Positions 1-6,873 of a stretch of 10,830 nucleotides of DNA are shown here, in pieces. The notes under the pieces were generated by a model. That model ran no database searches, was not told where the DNA came from, and saw only the letters and a program-made list of their open reading frames with translations. The stretch comes from Paracoccaceae bacterium (GTDB lineage Bacteria > Pseudomonadota > Alphaproteobacteria > Rhodobacterales > Rhodobacteraceae): positions 1-10,830 of the forward strand of contig WFQA01000034.1 in NCBI GenBank assembly GCA_015487255.1, given 5' to 3'. Positions within the stretch are counted from its first letter, which is position 1. Each line of letters starts with the position of its first letter. The position numbers and the translations under genes were made by a program.

Positions 1-65
1 AATCACGGCCTTGTTCAGAGATTCCTTAGCTTCCAATTTTGCAAAATACTCCGGGGGTGAGCGCA

Positions 66-88
66 GCGAGGGGGCAGCGCCCCCTTGC
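66..88. repeat. GC-rich hairpin (10-bp stem, 3-nt loop)
   Basis: GCGAGGGGGC (66-75) pairs with GCCCCCTTGC (79-88) around the loop AGC, with one G-T wobble. It is a very stable stem, but no T-run follows on either strand, so it is not a canonical intrinsic terminator. It abuts the left arm of the 19-bp inverted repeat at 87-105. Confidence 0.7.
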
Positions 89-278
89 CGAGCGAAGCGA
101 GGCCACCGCCGCCGGCCAGCCATTTTTGCGGTTTACCGGAAAAATGCCGCCAAAGGCGGAAAGCAGTGCCTGCCACAAACACCACGCTTAAAATGAAAGC
201 AGGCTCTCCCGCCCGTCGGACGCCGTGTTGCTGCGCAACAAGTCGCCTCCCGTTGGGCTTGGCCTCGCTTCGCTCGGC
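87..278. repeat. 19-bp perfect inverted repeat flanking 154 nt (candidate intergenic repeat element)
   Basis: Bases 87-105 (GCCGAGCGAAGCGAGGCCA) are the exact reverse complement of 260-278. The core GAGCG(C/A)AGCGAGG also occurs in direct orientation at 59-71, giving three copies in about 220 bp. The interior holds further small palindromes. The arrangement could be a dispersed intergenic repeat or a MITE-like element, but I see no target-site duplication outside the arms and no transposase. Only a copy-number search of the genome would settle what it is. Confidence 0.6.
121..146. repeat. 26-nt near-perfect palindrome
   Basis: The left half CATTTTTGCGGTT and the right half TACCGGAAAAATG are reverse complements except for a G-G mismatch near the middle and the central bases: arms CATTTTT/AAAAATG, then CGGT/ACCG, around a TT centre. 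It could be a dimeric-protein site, an RNA hairpin or part of a dispersed repeat. A second, smaller hairpin (CCGCC-AAA-GGCGG) follows directly. Confidence 0.6.
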
Positions 279-363
279 GGCTCTTCTGGCTGGCCTTGTA
301 TATATCAATGCGGGTTTTTTATTGGCAGCAGGTCAATCCATGCTAAGGCTTGAAGCCAACCAC

Positions 364-368
364 AGGAG
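364..368 (+). promoter_or_regulatory. Ribosome binding site of the antiporter gene
   Basis: AGGAG lies 5 nt before the ATG at 374. This favours 374 over the in-frame TTG at 350, which has no such site in front of it. Confidence 0.75.
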
Positions 369-373
369 CGCCC

Positions 374-1621
374 ATGACCATTTTGCAAATAGCCTCACTG
401 ATGATTGTGCTCGCCGGGCTTTTTGGCGCAATCAACTATTTTTTTCTCAAGCTGCCCTCCTCGATCGGCATACTGGTGATAGCATTGGTCGCCTCGCTCA
501 TACTAATGGGGCTTGACTTGGCCCTGCCGGGGCTAGACCTGGCATCAACCATCAAGGGTGAGGTCGAGGGGATCGGGTTTTCCAAAACCCTGCTCGAGGG
601 CATGCTCGGGCTGCTGCTTTTTGCCGGGGCGCTGCATGTAAACCTAGCTGATCTGCGCGAGCGGGCCTGGACAGTCGCGTTGATGGCCACCATCGGAGTG
701 CTGCTTTCCACCGCTATTGCCGGGCTTGGCCTTTATTTTGTGCTGGGGGTGCCGCTGTTGATCGCGCTGGTATTTGGCGCGCTGATCACCCCAACCGACC
801 CGGTGGCGGTGCTGGGCGTATTGCGCGAGGCCAAGCTGCGCAAAAGCTTAGAGACCAAGATCGCCGGTGAAAGCCTGTTTAATGACGGGGTTGGCTATGT
901 GGTGTTTTTGTTTATGGTCGGCTTGGCCTTTCCGGCGGTGGCTTATGCCGAGGCCAGCATTGGCGGCGCGCTGATCCTGTTTGTGCAGGAGGCCTTTGGC
1001 GGGGCGATATTGGGTGGAGTGCTCGGCTGGCTGGTTTTCCAGATGATGAAGCGGATCGATGATTATCCGCTGGAAGTGCTGCTTTCGCTCGGCCTGGCTT
1101 TTGGCGGCTATCAACTGGCGGTCATGCTTGGTTTTTCCGGCCCGATCATGGCGGTGGTGGCCGGGCTGCTTATTGGGGATGTCGGGGTTAAACGCGGCAT
1201 GAGCCAGAAAACCCGCGAGCAGCTCAACGCCTTTTGGAAACTGATTGACGAGATCCTCAACGCGGTGCTGTTTTTGCTGATCGGGGTGGAGGTGTTTGCC
1301 ATCGCCTTTAACATGGAGATGCTCTATGCGGGGGCGCTGGGGATATTCCTTTCGCTCGTCGCGCGGCTGGCGGCGGTATCGGTGCCGATATTCATGCTCT
1401 CACACTGGCGCACCTATCCGCGCGATGTAATTCCGGTGATGACATGGGGCGGAATCAAAGGCGGCATCTCGGTGGCGCTGGCGCTTTCCATCCCGGAAAA
1501 CGAGTATAAACCGCTGATCCTGAGCATTACCTATATCGTGGTGCTGTTCAGCATTATCGTGCAGGGGCTGAGCATTGCACCACTGGCCAAACGGCTGAAC
1601 CGGGCGCAGGAAACACTTTAG
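374..1621 (+). CDS. NhaP-type Na+(K+)/H+ antiporter (CPA1 family)
   Basis: This is a polytopic inner-membrane cation/proton exchanger of 415 residues, a usual CPA1 length, made almost entirely of hydrophobic segments. Two family hallmarks are visible: T-P-T-D-P-V at residues 139-144 and the ion-binding G-E-S-L-F-N-D-G at 165-172, whose N170-D171 pair is the electroneutral CPA1 'ND' motif. Near the C terminus W-G-G-I-K-G-G-I-S-V (358-367) matches the conserved W-G-G-L-R-G-G segment, but the arginine is lysine here (K362). In NhaP proteins that arginine makes a salt bridge that stabilises the core. There is no long cytoplasmic tail or TrkA/RCK domain. Expected role: exchange of Na+ or K+ for protons in pH and salt homeostasis. 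The transported ion cannot be read from sequence. The ATG at 374 is chosen for its ribosome binding site. The Fur-family gene follows after 30 nt. Confidence 0.92.
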   Translation: MTILQIASLMIVLAGLFGAINYFFLKLPSSIGILVIALVASLILMGLDLALPGLDLASTIKGEVEGIGFSKTLLEGMLGLLLFAGALHVNLADLRERAWTVALMATIGVLLSTAIAGLGLYFVLGVPLLIALVFGALITPTDPVAVLGVLREAKLRKSLETKIAGESLFNDGVGYVVFLFMVGLAFPAVAYAEASIGGALILFVQEAFGGAILGGVLGWLVFQMMKRIDDYPLEVLLSLGLAFGGYQLAVMLGFSGPIMAVVAGLLIGDVGVKRGMSQKTREQLNAFWKLIDEILNAVLFLLIGVEVFAIAFNMEMLYAGALGIFLSLVARLAAVSVPIFMLSHWRTYPRDVIPVMTWGGIKGGISVALALSIPENEYKPLILSITYIVVLFSIIVQGLSIAPLAKRLNRAQETL

Positions 1622-1651
1622 CATTCTTTCATAATTGACTAAGAAGAGCCT

Positions 1652-2071
1652 ATGACAAATGACTCGATCATAAAGCGCTGCGAGGCGCACGGCCTGCGCA
1701 TGACCGGCCAGCGCCGCGTCATAGCGCAGGTGCTGGAGGGCTGGTATGACCACCCCCATGTGGAAGAAATTTACAAACGCGCCAGCAAGGTGGACCCTAA
1801 AATCTCCCTCGCCACGGTTTACCGCACCGTTAAGCTGTTTGAGGAAACCAGCATTCTGGAGCGCCACGAATTTGGCGATGGCCGCGCGCGCTACGAGGAT
1901 GCTGATCGCGAGCATCACGATCATTTATTTGACATCCAGACCGGGGAGGTTATTGAATTTGTCGACCCCGAGATCGAGGCCCTGCAAGAAAAGATCGCCG
2001 CCAAGCTGGGCTATGAGCTGCGCGGCCACAAGCTGGAGCTTTACGGGGTTCCGATTAAAAAACAAGACTGA
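1652..2071 (+). CDS. fur: Fur-family metalloregulator (Fur/Mur type)
   Basis: This 139-residue cytoplasmic transcription factor has the full Fur layout. A winged-helix DNA-binding domain covers about residues 1-80, with the T-G-Q-R-R start of helix 1 and the recognition segment I-S-L-A-T-V-Y-R-T (51-59). A dimerisation and metal-binding domain follows. Metal ligands are conserved: H34 and H36, E82, H-H-D-H at 88-91, E102 and H126. The two CxxC pairs that bind structural zinc in many Fur proteins are absent. The stretch after H-H-D-H reads L-F-D-I-Q-T-G, and the only cysteine is C10. That pattern, with the L-E-L-Y-G-V-P ending, is typical of alphaproteobacterial Fur/Mur, which often sense manganese rather than iron; the metal here is an inference. 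Irr is unlikely because its histidine-rich motif is missing. A GAAGAG sequence precedes the start. The short gaps to both neighbours allow co-transcription. Confidence 0.9.
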   Translation: MTNDSIIKRCEAHGLRMTGQRRVIAQVLEGWYDHPHVEEIYKRASKVDPKISLATVYRTVKLFEETSILERHEFGDGRARYEDADREHHDHLFDIQTGEVIEFVDPEIEALQEKIAAKLGYELRGHKLELYGVPIKKQD

Positions 2072-2075
2072 GCCA

Positions 2076-2091
2076 CCCCGCTCAGGCGGGG
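2076..2091 (+). promoter_or_regulatory. Hairpin over the translation-start region of the EamA gene
   Basis: CCCCGC (2076-2081) and GCGGGG (2086-2091) form a perfect 6-bp stem with a TCAG loop, 5 nt after the fur stop and 4 nt before the EamA ATG. The only purine-rich sequence available as a ribosome binding site (GGCGGGGG, 2085-2092) is the 3' arm of this hairpin. It has no T-run, so it is more likely to affect translation or mRNA processing than to terminate transcription. The function is inferred. Confidence 0.45.
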
Positions 2092-2095
2092 GCAT

Positions 2096-2974
2096 ATGCG
2101 GCAAAAATCCGACAATCTGATCGGCATCATGTTGATGCTTGGTGCCATGGCGGCCTTTGCCGTGGAAGATACGCTTATCAAAAAGCTGGCTTTGGGCATG
2201 GGCAGCGGGCAGATATTGCTGAGCATCGGCATTGGCGGCTTTGCGATATTTGCCCTTGTCGCCAGGCACAAGGGCGAAGTGGTTTTCAGCCGTGATTTGC
2301 TGCTTGGCCCGGTCATGCTGCGCAATCTGGGTGAGATCATCGGCACCTCGGGCTATGTGCTGGCGGTGGTGCTGACCCCGCTTTCCAGCGCCTCGGCGAT
2401 ATTGCAGGCCACTCCGCTGATGGTGGCGTTGGGGGCGGCGCTGTTTTTGCGCCATGCCGTGGGCTGGCGGCGCTGGGGAGCCATTGTGGCCGGGTTTATC
2501 GGGGTGCTGATCGTGATCAGGCCGGGGCTGGAGGGGTTTCAGCCGGCTTCCCTGCTGGCGGTGGTCGGGGTTATCGGGCTTTCGATGCGCGATCTGGCAA
2601 CAAGGGTGGTGCCGGTGCGCATCTCCTCCAGCGTGTTGTCGGCTTATGGTTTTGGCGCGGTGATCCCGGCGGGGCTGGGGATGATGCTGTTTCAGGGCGC
2701 GCCGGTGCTGCCGGACATGCTGCAATCGACCTATCTTTTGGCGGCGCTGGTCGTCGGGCCGGTGGGCTATTATATGATCGTCGCCGCGATGCGCATTGGC
2801 GAGGTGGCGGTGGTGACCCCGTTTCGCTATGTGCGGCTGGTTTTTGCCATGGCGCTGGGGGTGCTGGTCTTTGACGAGGTGCTGGATTTTTACACCCTGC
2901 TTGGGGCCGGCATCATCATCACCTCGGGGCTGTATACGATTTACCGCGAGCGCAAAGTGGCAAAAATGCTTTAA
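2096..2974 (+). CDS. EamA/DMT-superfamily transporter
   Basis: This 292-residue integral membrane protein is probably a ten-helix exporter made of two EamA repeats. The first half (about 8-140) ends in the typical sequence L-Q-A-T-P-L-M-V-A-L with a following R-R-W-G-A-I-V-A-G-F-I-G-V segment and the I-R-P-G motif. The second half (about 150-285) contains F-R-Y-V-R-L-V-F-A and ends G-A-G-I-I-I-T-S-G-L-Y. Length and architecture are normal for drug/metabolite transporters, which move amino acids, nucleotides or other small metabolites. The substrate cannot be told. The ATG at 2096 lies 24 nt after the fur stop and gives a short charged leader before helix 1. Its ribosome binding site is poor and buried in a hairpin. 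An internal ATG a few codons in is possible but would cut into the first helix. Confidence 0.87.
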   Translation: MRQKSDNLIGIMLMLGAMAAFAVEDTLIKKLALGMGSGQILLSIGIGGFAIFALVARHKGEVVFSRDLLLGPVMLRNLGEIIGTSGYVLAVVLTPLSSASAILQATPLMVALGAALFLRHAVGWRRWGAIVAGFIGVLIVIRPGLEGFQPASLLAVVGVIGLSMRDLATRVVPVRISSSVLSAYGFGAVIPAGLGMMLFQGAPVLPDMLQSTYLLAALVVGPVGYYMIVAAMRIGEVAVVTPFRYVRLVFAMALGVLVFDEVLDFYTLLGAGIIITSGLYTIYRERKVAKML

Positions 2975-2975
2975 T

Positions 2976-2996
2976 CCTTGCTGGCAAGGGTATAGA
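2976..2996 (+). promoter_or_regulatory. Short hairpin and possible -10 element upstream of eno
   Basis: The 58-nt gap between the EamA gene and eno contains a 6-bp inverted repeat CCTTGC-TG-GCAAGG (2976-2989) followed by TATAGA (2991-2996), about 37 nt before the eno ATG. TATAGA would serve as a -10, but the bases 16-18 nt upstream of it (around TGCTTTAA) are a poor -35. A dedicated eno promoter is likely on general grounds, and this is the best candidate I can point to. Confidence 0.25.
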
Positions 2997-3020
2997 CAGC
3001 CCTTAGCAACCAACCAGCCT

Positions 3021-3025
3021 GAGGA
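3021..3025 (+). promoter_or_regulatory. Ribosome binding site of eno
   Basis: GAGGA lies 7 nt before the ATG at 3033. It fixes the enolase start there and excludes the upstream in-frame extension, which would overlap the EamA gene. Confidence 0.8.
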
Positions 3026-3032
3026 TAGCCCC

Positions 3033-4310
3033 ATGAGCGCCATTGTTGATATCATCGCCCGCGAGATTCTGGATAGCCGGGGCAACCCGACCATCGAGGT
3101 GGATGTTTACCTCGAAGATGGCGCCAGGGGGCGGGCGATGGTGCCCTCGGGGGCCTCGACCGGCGCCCATGAAGCGGTGGAGCTGCGTGATGGTGATATG
3201 GCGCGCTATGCCGGCAAAGGCGTGCTGAAAGCGGTGGAAATGGTCAATGGCGAGATCGCCGAAGAGCTGATCGGGGTGGATGCGGTTGATCAGGTCGGCA
3301 TTGACCAGCTTTTGTGCGATCTCGACGGCACGCCGAATAAGGCGCGGCTCGGGGCGAATGCTATTCTCGGGGTCTCCCTGGCGGTGGCCAAGGCGGCGGC
3401 CGGGCATCTGGGCATGCCGCTTTACCGCTATATCGGCGGCACTTCGGCGCGCACCCTGCCGGTGCCGATGATGAATATCATCAATGGCGGCGAGCATGCC
3501 GACAACCCGATCGATATTCAGGAATTCATGATCATGCCGGTGGGGGCCAAAAGCATTGCCGAGGCGGTGCGCATCGGGGCGGAGATTTTCCACACTCTGA
3601 AAAAGGAGCTTGCCGCCGCCGGATACAATACCGGCATTGGTGACGAGGGCGGCTTTGCTCCCAACCTTTCCAGCAGCCGCGATGCGCTGGATTTCATCAT
3701 GGCGTCGATTGAAAAGGCAGGCTACCGGCCCGGCGAGGATGTCTATCTGGCGCTGGATTGCGCCGCCTCGGAATATTATAAAGACGGGGTCTATGATATG
3801 CAGGGCGAGGGCAAAAAGCTAAGTTCGGCAGAAAATGTCGATTATCTGGCGGCGCTGGTTGATGATTACCCGATTATTTCGGTTGAGGACGGGATGCACG
3901 AGGATGACTGGGCCGGCTGGCAATTGCTGACCGAGCGGCTGGGCGGGCGCTGCCAACTGGTTGGCGATGATCTTTTTGTCACCAATACCGAGCGGCTGGC
4001 GCGCGGCATTGCGGATGGTGCGGGCAATTCGATTCTGATCAAGGTCAACCAGATCGGCACATTGACCGAAACCCTGAGCGCGGTCGATATGGCGCACCGG
4101 GCGAAGATGACTTCGGTGATGTCCCACCGCTCGGGCGAGACCGAGGATGCCACCATTGCCGACCTTGCCGTGGCAACAAATTGCGGGCAGATCAAAACCG
4201 GCTCGCTGAGCCGCTCTGACCGGCTAGCGAAATATAACCAGCTTATCCGCATTGAAGAAGAGCTGGGCGAAACCGGCATATTTTCCGGGCGGGCAGTGCT
4301 GCCGAAATAG
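3033..4310 (+). CDS. eno: Enolase (phosphopyruvate hydratase)
   Basis: Enolase converts 2-phosphoglycerate to phosphoenolpyruvate in glycolysis and gluconeogenesis. In many bacteria it is also a component of the RNA degradosome. The 425-residue length is normal and the start A-R-E-I-L-D-S-R-G-N-P-T (9-20) is diagnostic. The catalytic set is complete: the mobile loop P-S-G-A-S-T-G (38-44), H155 in G-G-E-H-A-D-N, E164, E205 in G-D-E-G-G-F-A-P, Mg2+ ligands D242, E285 and D312, catalytic base K337 in I-K-V-N-Q-I-G, and S-H-R-S-G-E-T (364-370) followed by K388. The I-K-T-G-S-L-S-R-S-D-R variant near the C terminus is common in alphaproteobacteria. The start is set by a good ribosome binding site. 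The gene is convergent with lon, and pyrG or other glycolytic genes are not next to it in this window. Confidence 0.98.
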   Translation: MSAIVDIIAREILDSRGNPTIEVDVYLEDGARGRAMVPSGASTGAHEAVELRDGDMARYAGKGVLKAVEMVNGEIAEELIGVDAVDQVGIDQLLCDLDGTPNKARLGANAILGVSLAVAKAAAGHLGMPLYRYIGGTSARTLPVPMMNIINGGEHADNPIDIQEFMIMPVGAKSIAEAVRIGAEIFHTLKKELAAAGYNTGIGDEGGFAPNLSSSRDALDFIMASIEKAGYRPGEDVYLALDCAASEYYKDGVYDMQGEGKKLSSAENVDYLAALVDDYPIISVEDGMHEDDWAGWQLLTERLGGRCQLVGDDLFVTNTERLARGIADGAGNSILIKVNQIGTLTETLSAVDMAHRAKMTSVMSHRSGETEDATIADLAVATNCGQIKTGSLSRSDRLAKYNQLIRIEEELGETGIFSGRAVLPK

Positions 4311-4312
4311 GC

Positions 4313-4331
4313 CATGATCCGGGTGGTCATG
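4313..4331. terminator. Weak hairpin just after the eno stop
   Basis: CATGATC and GGTCATG form a 7-bp stem with one T-G wobble and a 5-nt loop, starting 2 nt after the eno stop codon. No T-run follows. It may protect the mRNA 3' end or help Rho-dependent termination, but termination is not shown by sequence. Confidence 0.3.
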
Positions 4332-4356
4332 CCCGAACTGAATGCCGGTATTAGCG

Positions 4357-4382
4357 CTGCCCCCCAGCAAAACGGGGGCCAG
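4357..4382. terminator. GC-rich hairpin between convergent eno and lon
   Basis: GCCCCC (4359-4364) pairs with GGGGGC (4374-4379) around a 9-nt loop, and CT/AG can extend the stem past one bulged C. It sits between two convergent genes and could serve both strands. Neither side has a proper T-run, so it is only a candidate terminator. Confidence 0.4.
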
Positions 4383-4405
4383 TCATTGCTTTGCATTCAA
4401 AAGCA

Positions 4406-6799
4406 CTAATGGGCGACCTGCGCCTCGACCGGTTTGTTCTCCAGCGCGGCGGCAGCGGCCATTTCGTCCCATTCCACCGGCTCGGGCATATGCTCCAGCG
4501 CGATTTCCAGCACATCCATCACGTTGGAAACCGCAATAAGCTCCAGCCCTTCCTTCACATTGTCCGGGATCTCGGCGAGGTCCTTTTCATTGTCTTTCGG
4601 GATCAGCACGGTTTTTATGCCGCCACGCAGGGCCGCCAGAAGCTTCTCTTTCAAGCCGCCAATCGGCAGCACATTGCCGCGCAGCGTCACCTCGCCGGTC
4701 ATCGCCACCTCGCGCTTGACCGGAATCCGGGTCAGCACCGAAACGATCGACGTGACCATGGCGATGCCCGCGCTCGGGCCATCCTTGGGGGTGCCGCCTT
4801 CGGGCACATGCACATGGATATCCAGCTTTTCGAACTCCGGCGGCGTAATGCCAAGGCGCAGCGCCTTTGAGCGCACAAAGCTCGATGCGGCGTCAATGCT
4901 TTCCTTCATCACATCGCCAAGCTTGCCGGTGGTTTTCATCCGCCCCTTGCCGGGCAGGCGCAAAGCCTCGATATGCAGCAGGTCGCCGCCCACGCTGGTC
5001 CAGGCCAGCCCGGTGACCACACCGACCTGGTTTTCCTCCTCCGCCAGCCCGTATTTGAAGCGCCTGACCCCAAGGAAATCCTCGATGTTTTCCGAGGTGA
5101 TGGTCACGGTTTCAGCCTCGCCCTTGACGATATTCGTCACCGCCTTGCGGCACAGTTTGGCAATCTCGCGCTCAAGGTTGCGCACCCCGGCCTCGCGGGT
5201 GTAATAGCGGATGATGTCGCGCAGGGCGTCATCTTGCAGGATGAATTCGTCCGCTTTCAGCCCATGGCCTTTTTTCTGCTTTTCGATCAGATGCTGCCTG
5301 GCGATCTCGGATTTTTCATCCTCGGTATAGCCGGCAAGGGTAATGATCTCCATCCGGTCCAAGAGCGGCCCGGCCATGTTATAGGAGTTGGCCGTGGTCA
5401 GGAACATCACATTGGAAAGATCGTATTCGACCTCCAGATAATGGTCGGTAAAAGTCGAATTCTGCTCCGGGTCCAGCACCTCCAACAGCGCGCTTGACGG
5501 GTCTCCGCGATGGTCGCGGCCCATTTTGTCAATCTCGTCCAGCAGGATCAGCGGGTTGATGCTCTTGGCCTTTTTCATCGACTGGATGATTTTGCCGGGC
5601 ATCGAGCCAATATAGGTGCGCCGATGGCCGCGAATTTCGCTCTCGTCGGAAACCCCGCCAAGGGATATGCGGATAAACTCGCGCCCCGTGGCCCGCGCCA
5701 CCGATTTGCCAAGGCTGGTTTTACCCACGCCAGGCGGGCCAACAAGGCACAATATCGGCCCCTTGAGCTTGCGCGAACGCTGTTGCACCGCGAGGTATTC
5801 AACAATGCGTTCCTTAACCTTTTCAAGGCCGTAATGGTCCTCATCCAGCACTTTTTGCGCCGCGCTCAGGTCTTTTTTCACCCTTGTGCGCTTGTTCCAC
5901 GGGATGCTCAATATCCAGTCGAGGTAATTGCGCACCACAGTGGCCTCGGCCGACATCGGCGACATGGATTTCAGCTTTTTCAGCTCTGCTGCCGCCTTTT
6001 CAGCCGCTTCCCTGGAAAGCCTGGTCTCTGCAATGCGGGCCTCCAGCTCGGCAATTTCGCCGCCGCCTTCCTCACCGTCGCCCAGCTCTTTCTGGATCGC
6101 CTTCATCTGCTCGTTGAGGTAATATTCGCGCTGGGTGCGCTCCATCTGCGACTTAACCCGGCTTTTGATCTTGCGCTCAACCTTGAGCACCGACATTTCG
6201 CCATGCATAAACTCAAAGGTTTTTTCCAGCCGGGCGGCCAGGCCTTCAATCTCCAGCAGAGCCTGCTTGTCTTCCTGCTCGATGCTCAAATGCCCGGCCA
6301 CAGTATCGGCAAGCTGCGCCGGATCACCGGCCTCTTTCACCGCTTCGATCGCCTCATCGGGCACGTTGTTGTTGAGCTTGGCATAACGGGCAAACTCGGC
6401 CGAAACCGAGCGCGCCAGCGCTTCGATCTCGTCGGAGCGCTCGGTGCTTTCTTCCAGCAAACTGGCTTCAGCCTCAAAGAAATCCTCATTGTCGACAAAA
6501 TGGTTGATCCGGGCGCGCTGCTTACCCTCGACCAGCACTTTCACCGTGCCGTCAGGGAGTTTCAGCAGTTGCAGCACATTGGCCAGCACCCCCATATGGT
6601 GGATACTGTCAACGGTTGGCTCGTCCTCTGAAGGGATTTTCTGGCTGGAAAGCAGGATTTCCTTGTTTTCCTCCATCACCTCCTCCAGCGCGCGCACCGA
6701 TTTTTCGCGGCCAACAAACAGCGGCACGATCATATGCGGAAACACCACGATATCGCGCAGCGGCAATACGGGCAGGGTTACGGTATTTGATTCAGACAT
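4406..6799 (-). CDS. lon: ATP-dependent protease La (Lon)
   Basis: Lon is a cytoplasmic hexameric AAA+ protease that degrades misfolded and selected regulatory proteins. The 797-residue protein has every expected part. The N-terminal substrate-binding domain (about 8-205) starts T-L-P-V-L-P-L-R-D. A coiled-coil region covers about 205-280 and includes Y-Y-L-N-E-Q-M-K. The ATPase has Walker A G-P-P-G-V-G-K-T (354-361), Walker B L-I-L-L-D-E-I-D (417-424), sensor-1 N471 and sensor-2 R540. The protease domain has catalytic S676 in P-K-D-G-P-S-A-G and K719 in G-G-L-K-E-K, with the correct 43-residue spacing. A GAGGA (6806-6810 on the plus strand as TCCTC) sits 6 nt before the ATG. A sigma-32-like promoter upstream suggests heat-shock control. 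The alanine-rich C-terminal tail after about residue 775 is short and poorly conserved in the family. No clpX or hupB lies next to it here. Confidence 0.98.
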   Translation of the reverse strand: MSESNTVTLPVLPLRDIVVFPHMIVPLFVGREKSVRALEEVMEENKEILLSSQKIPSEDEPTVDSIHHMGVLANVLQLLKLPDGTVKVLVEGKQRARINHFVDNEDFFEAEASLLEESTERSDEIEALARSVSAEFARYAKLNNNVPDEAIEAVKEAGDPAQLADTVAGHLSIEQEDKQALLEIEGLAARLEKTFEFMHGEMSVLKVERKIKSRVKSQMERTQREYYLNEQMKAIQKELGDGEEGGGEIAELEARIAETRLSREAAEKAAAELKKLKSMSPMSAEATVVRNYLDWILSIPWNKRTRVKKDLSAAQKVLDEDHYGLEKVKERIVEYLAVQQRSRKLKGPILCLVGPPGVGKTSLGKSVARATGREFIRISLGGVSDESEIRGHRRTYIGSMPGKIIQSMKKAKSINPLILLDEIDKMGRDHRGDPSSALLEVLDPEQNSTFTDHYLEVEYDLSNVMFLTTANSYNMAGPLLDRMEIITLAGYTEDEKSEIARQHLIEKQKKGHGLKADEFILQDDALRDIIRYYTREAGVRNLEREIAKLCRKAVTNIVKGEAETVTITSENIEDFLGVRRFKYGLAEEENQVGVVTGLAWTSVGGDLLHIEALRLPGKGRMKTTGKLGDVMKESIDAASSFVRSKALRLGITPPEFEKLDIHVHVPEGGTPKDGPSAGIAMVTSIVSVLTRIPVKREVAMTGEVTLRGNVLPIGGLKEKLLAALRGGIKTVLIPKDNEKDLAEIPDNVKEGLELIAVSNVMDVLEIALEHMPEPVEWDEMAAAAALENKPVEAQVAH

Positions 6800-6873
6800 G
6801 AATAATCCTCAGCTTGGCAAAGCGCCCTGCCCCGGTTTTGGCAGCCCGGGCACCTTCCGTTTCTTTTAGCCAA

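Larger units (their letters stand above)
1..373. other. Noncoding, inverted-repeat-rich leader upstream of the antiporter gene
   Basis: I find no credible gene here. Short open frames exist on both strands, but they are arginine/alanine-rich, overlap one another and run through the inverted repeats. The region holds a 12-bp palindrome ATTTTGCAAAAT (36-47), a GC-rich hairpin (66-88), two forward and one inverted copy of GAGCG(C/A)AGCGAGG, a 26-nt near-palindrome (121-146), a small hairpin CCGCC-AAA-GGCGG (147-159) and a hairpin TGTTGC-TGC-GCAACA (226-240). The antiporter promoter should lie in the AT-richer part at about 295-350. A TTGGCA at 322-327 is a possible -35, but no good -10 sits at the right distance, so I do not assign a promoter. 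The first 50 bases could belong to the flank of a gene outside the window. Confidence 0.7.

Noticed and set aside
87..278. A MITE or insertion-sequence remnant defined by the 19-bp inverted repeat
   Set aside because: No target-site duplication or transposase fragment is visible, so I list it only as a repeat and not as a mobile element.
15..308. A 97-codon open frame on the minus strand and overlapping plus-strand frames in the leader region
   Set aside because: The product is arginine/alanine-rich without a recognisable domain, no good ribosome binding site precedes it, and the frame runs through both arms of the inverted repeat.
350..373. TTG start eight codons upstream for the antiporter
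   Set aside because: No ribosome binding site is in position, while the ATG at 374 has AGGAG 5 nt before it.
2829..3032. A 68-residue N-terminal extension of enolase
   Set aside because: It overlaps the EamA gene, has no resemblance to enolase, and the ATG at 3033 has a proper ribosome binding site and the expected N terminus.
1925..3094. A 389-codon open frame antisense to fur and the EamA gene
   Set aside because: The protein is an unusual mix of H, Q, R and P, as expected of the reverse strand of GC-rich genes, and the sense strand holds two clear gene families.
5510..6631. A 373-codon open frame antisense to lon
   Set aside because: It lies fully inside lon, has no domain, and the lon protein is complete with all catalytic residues.
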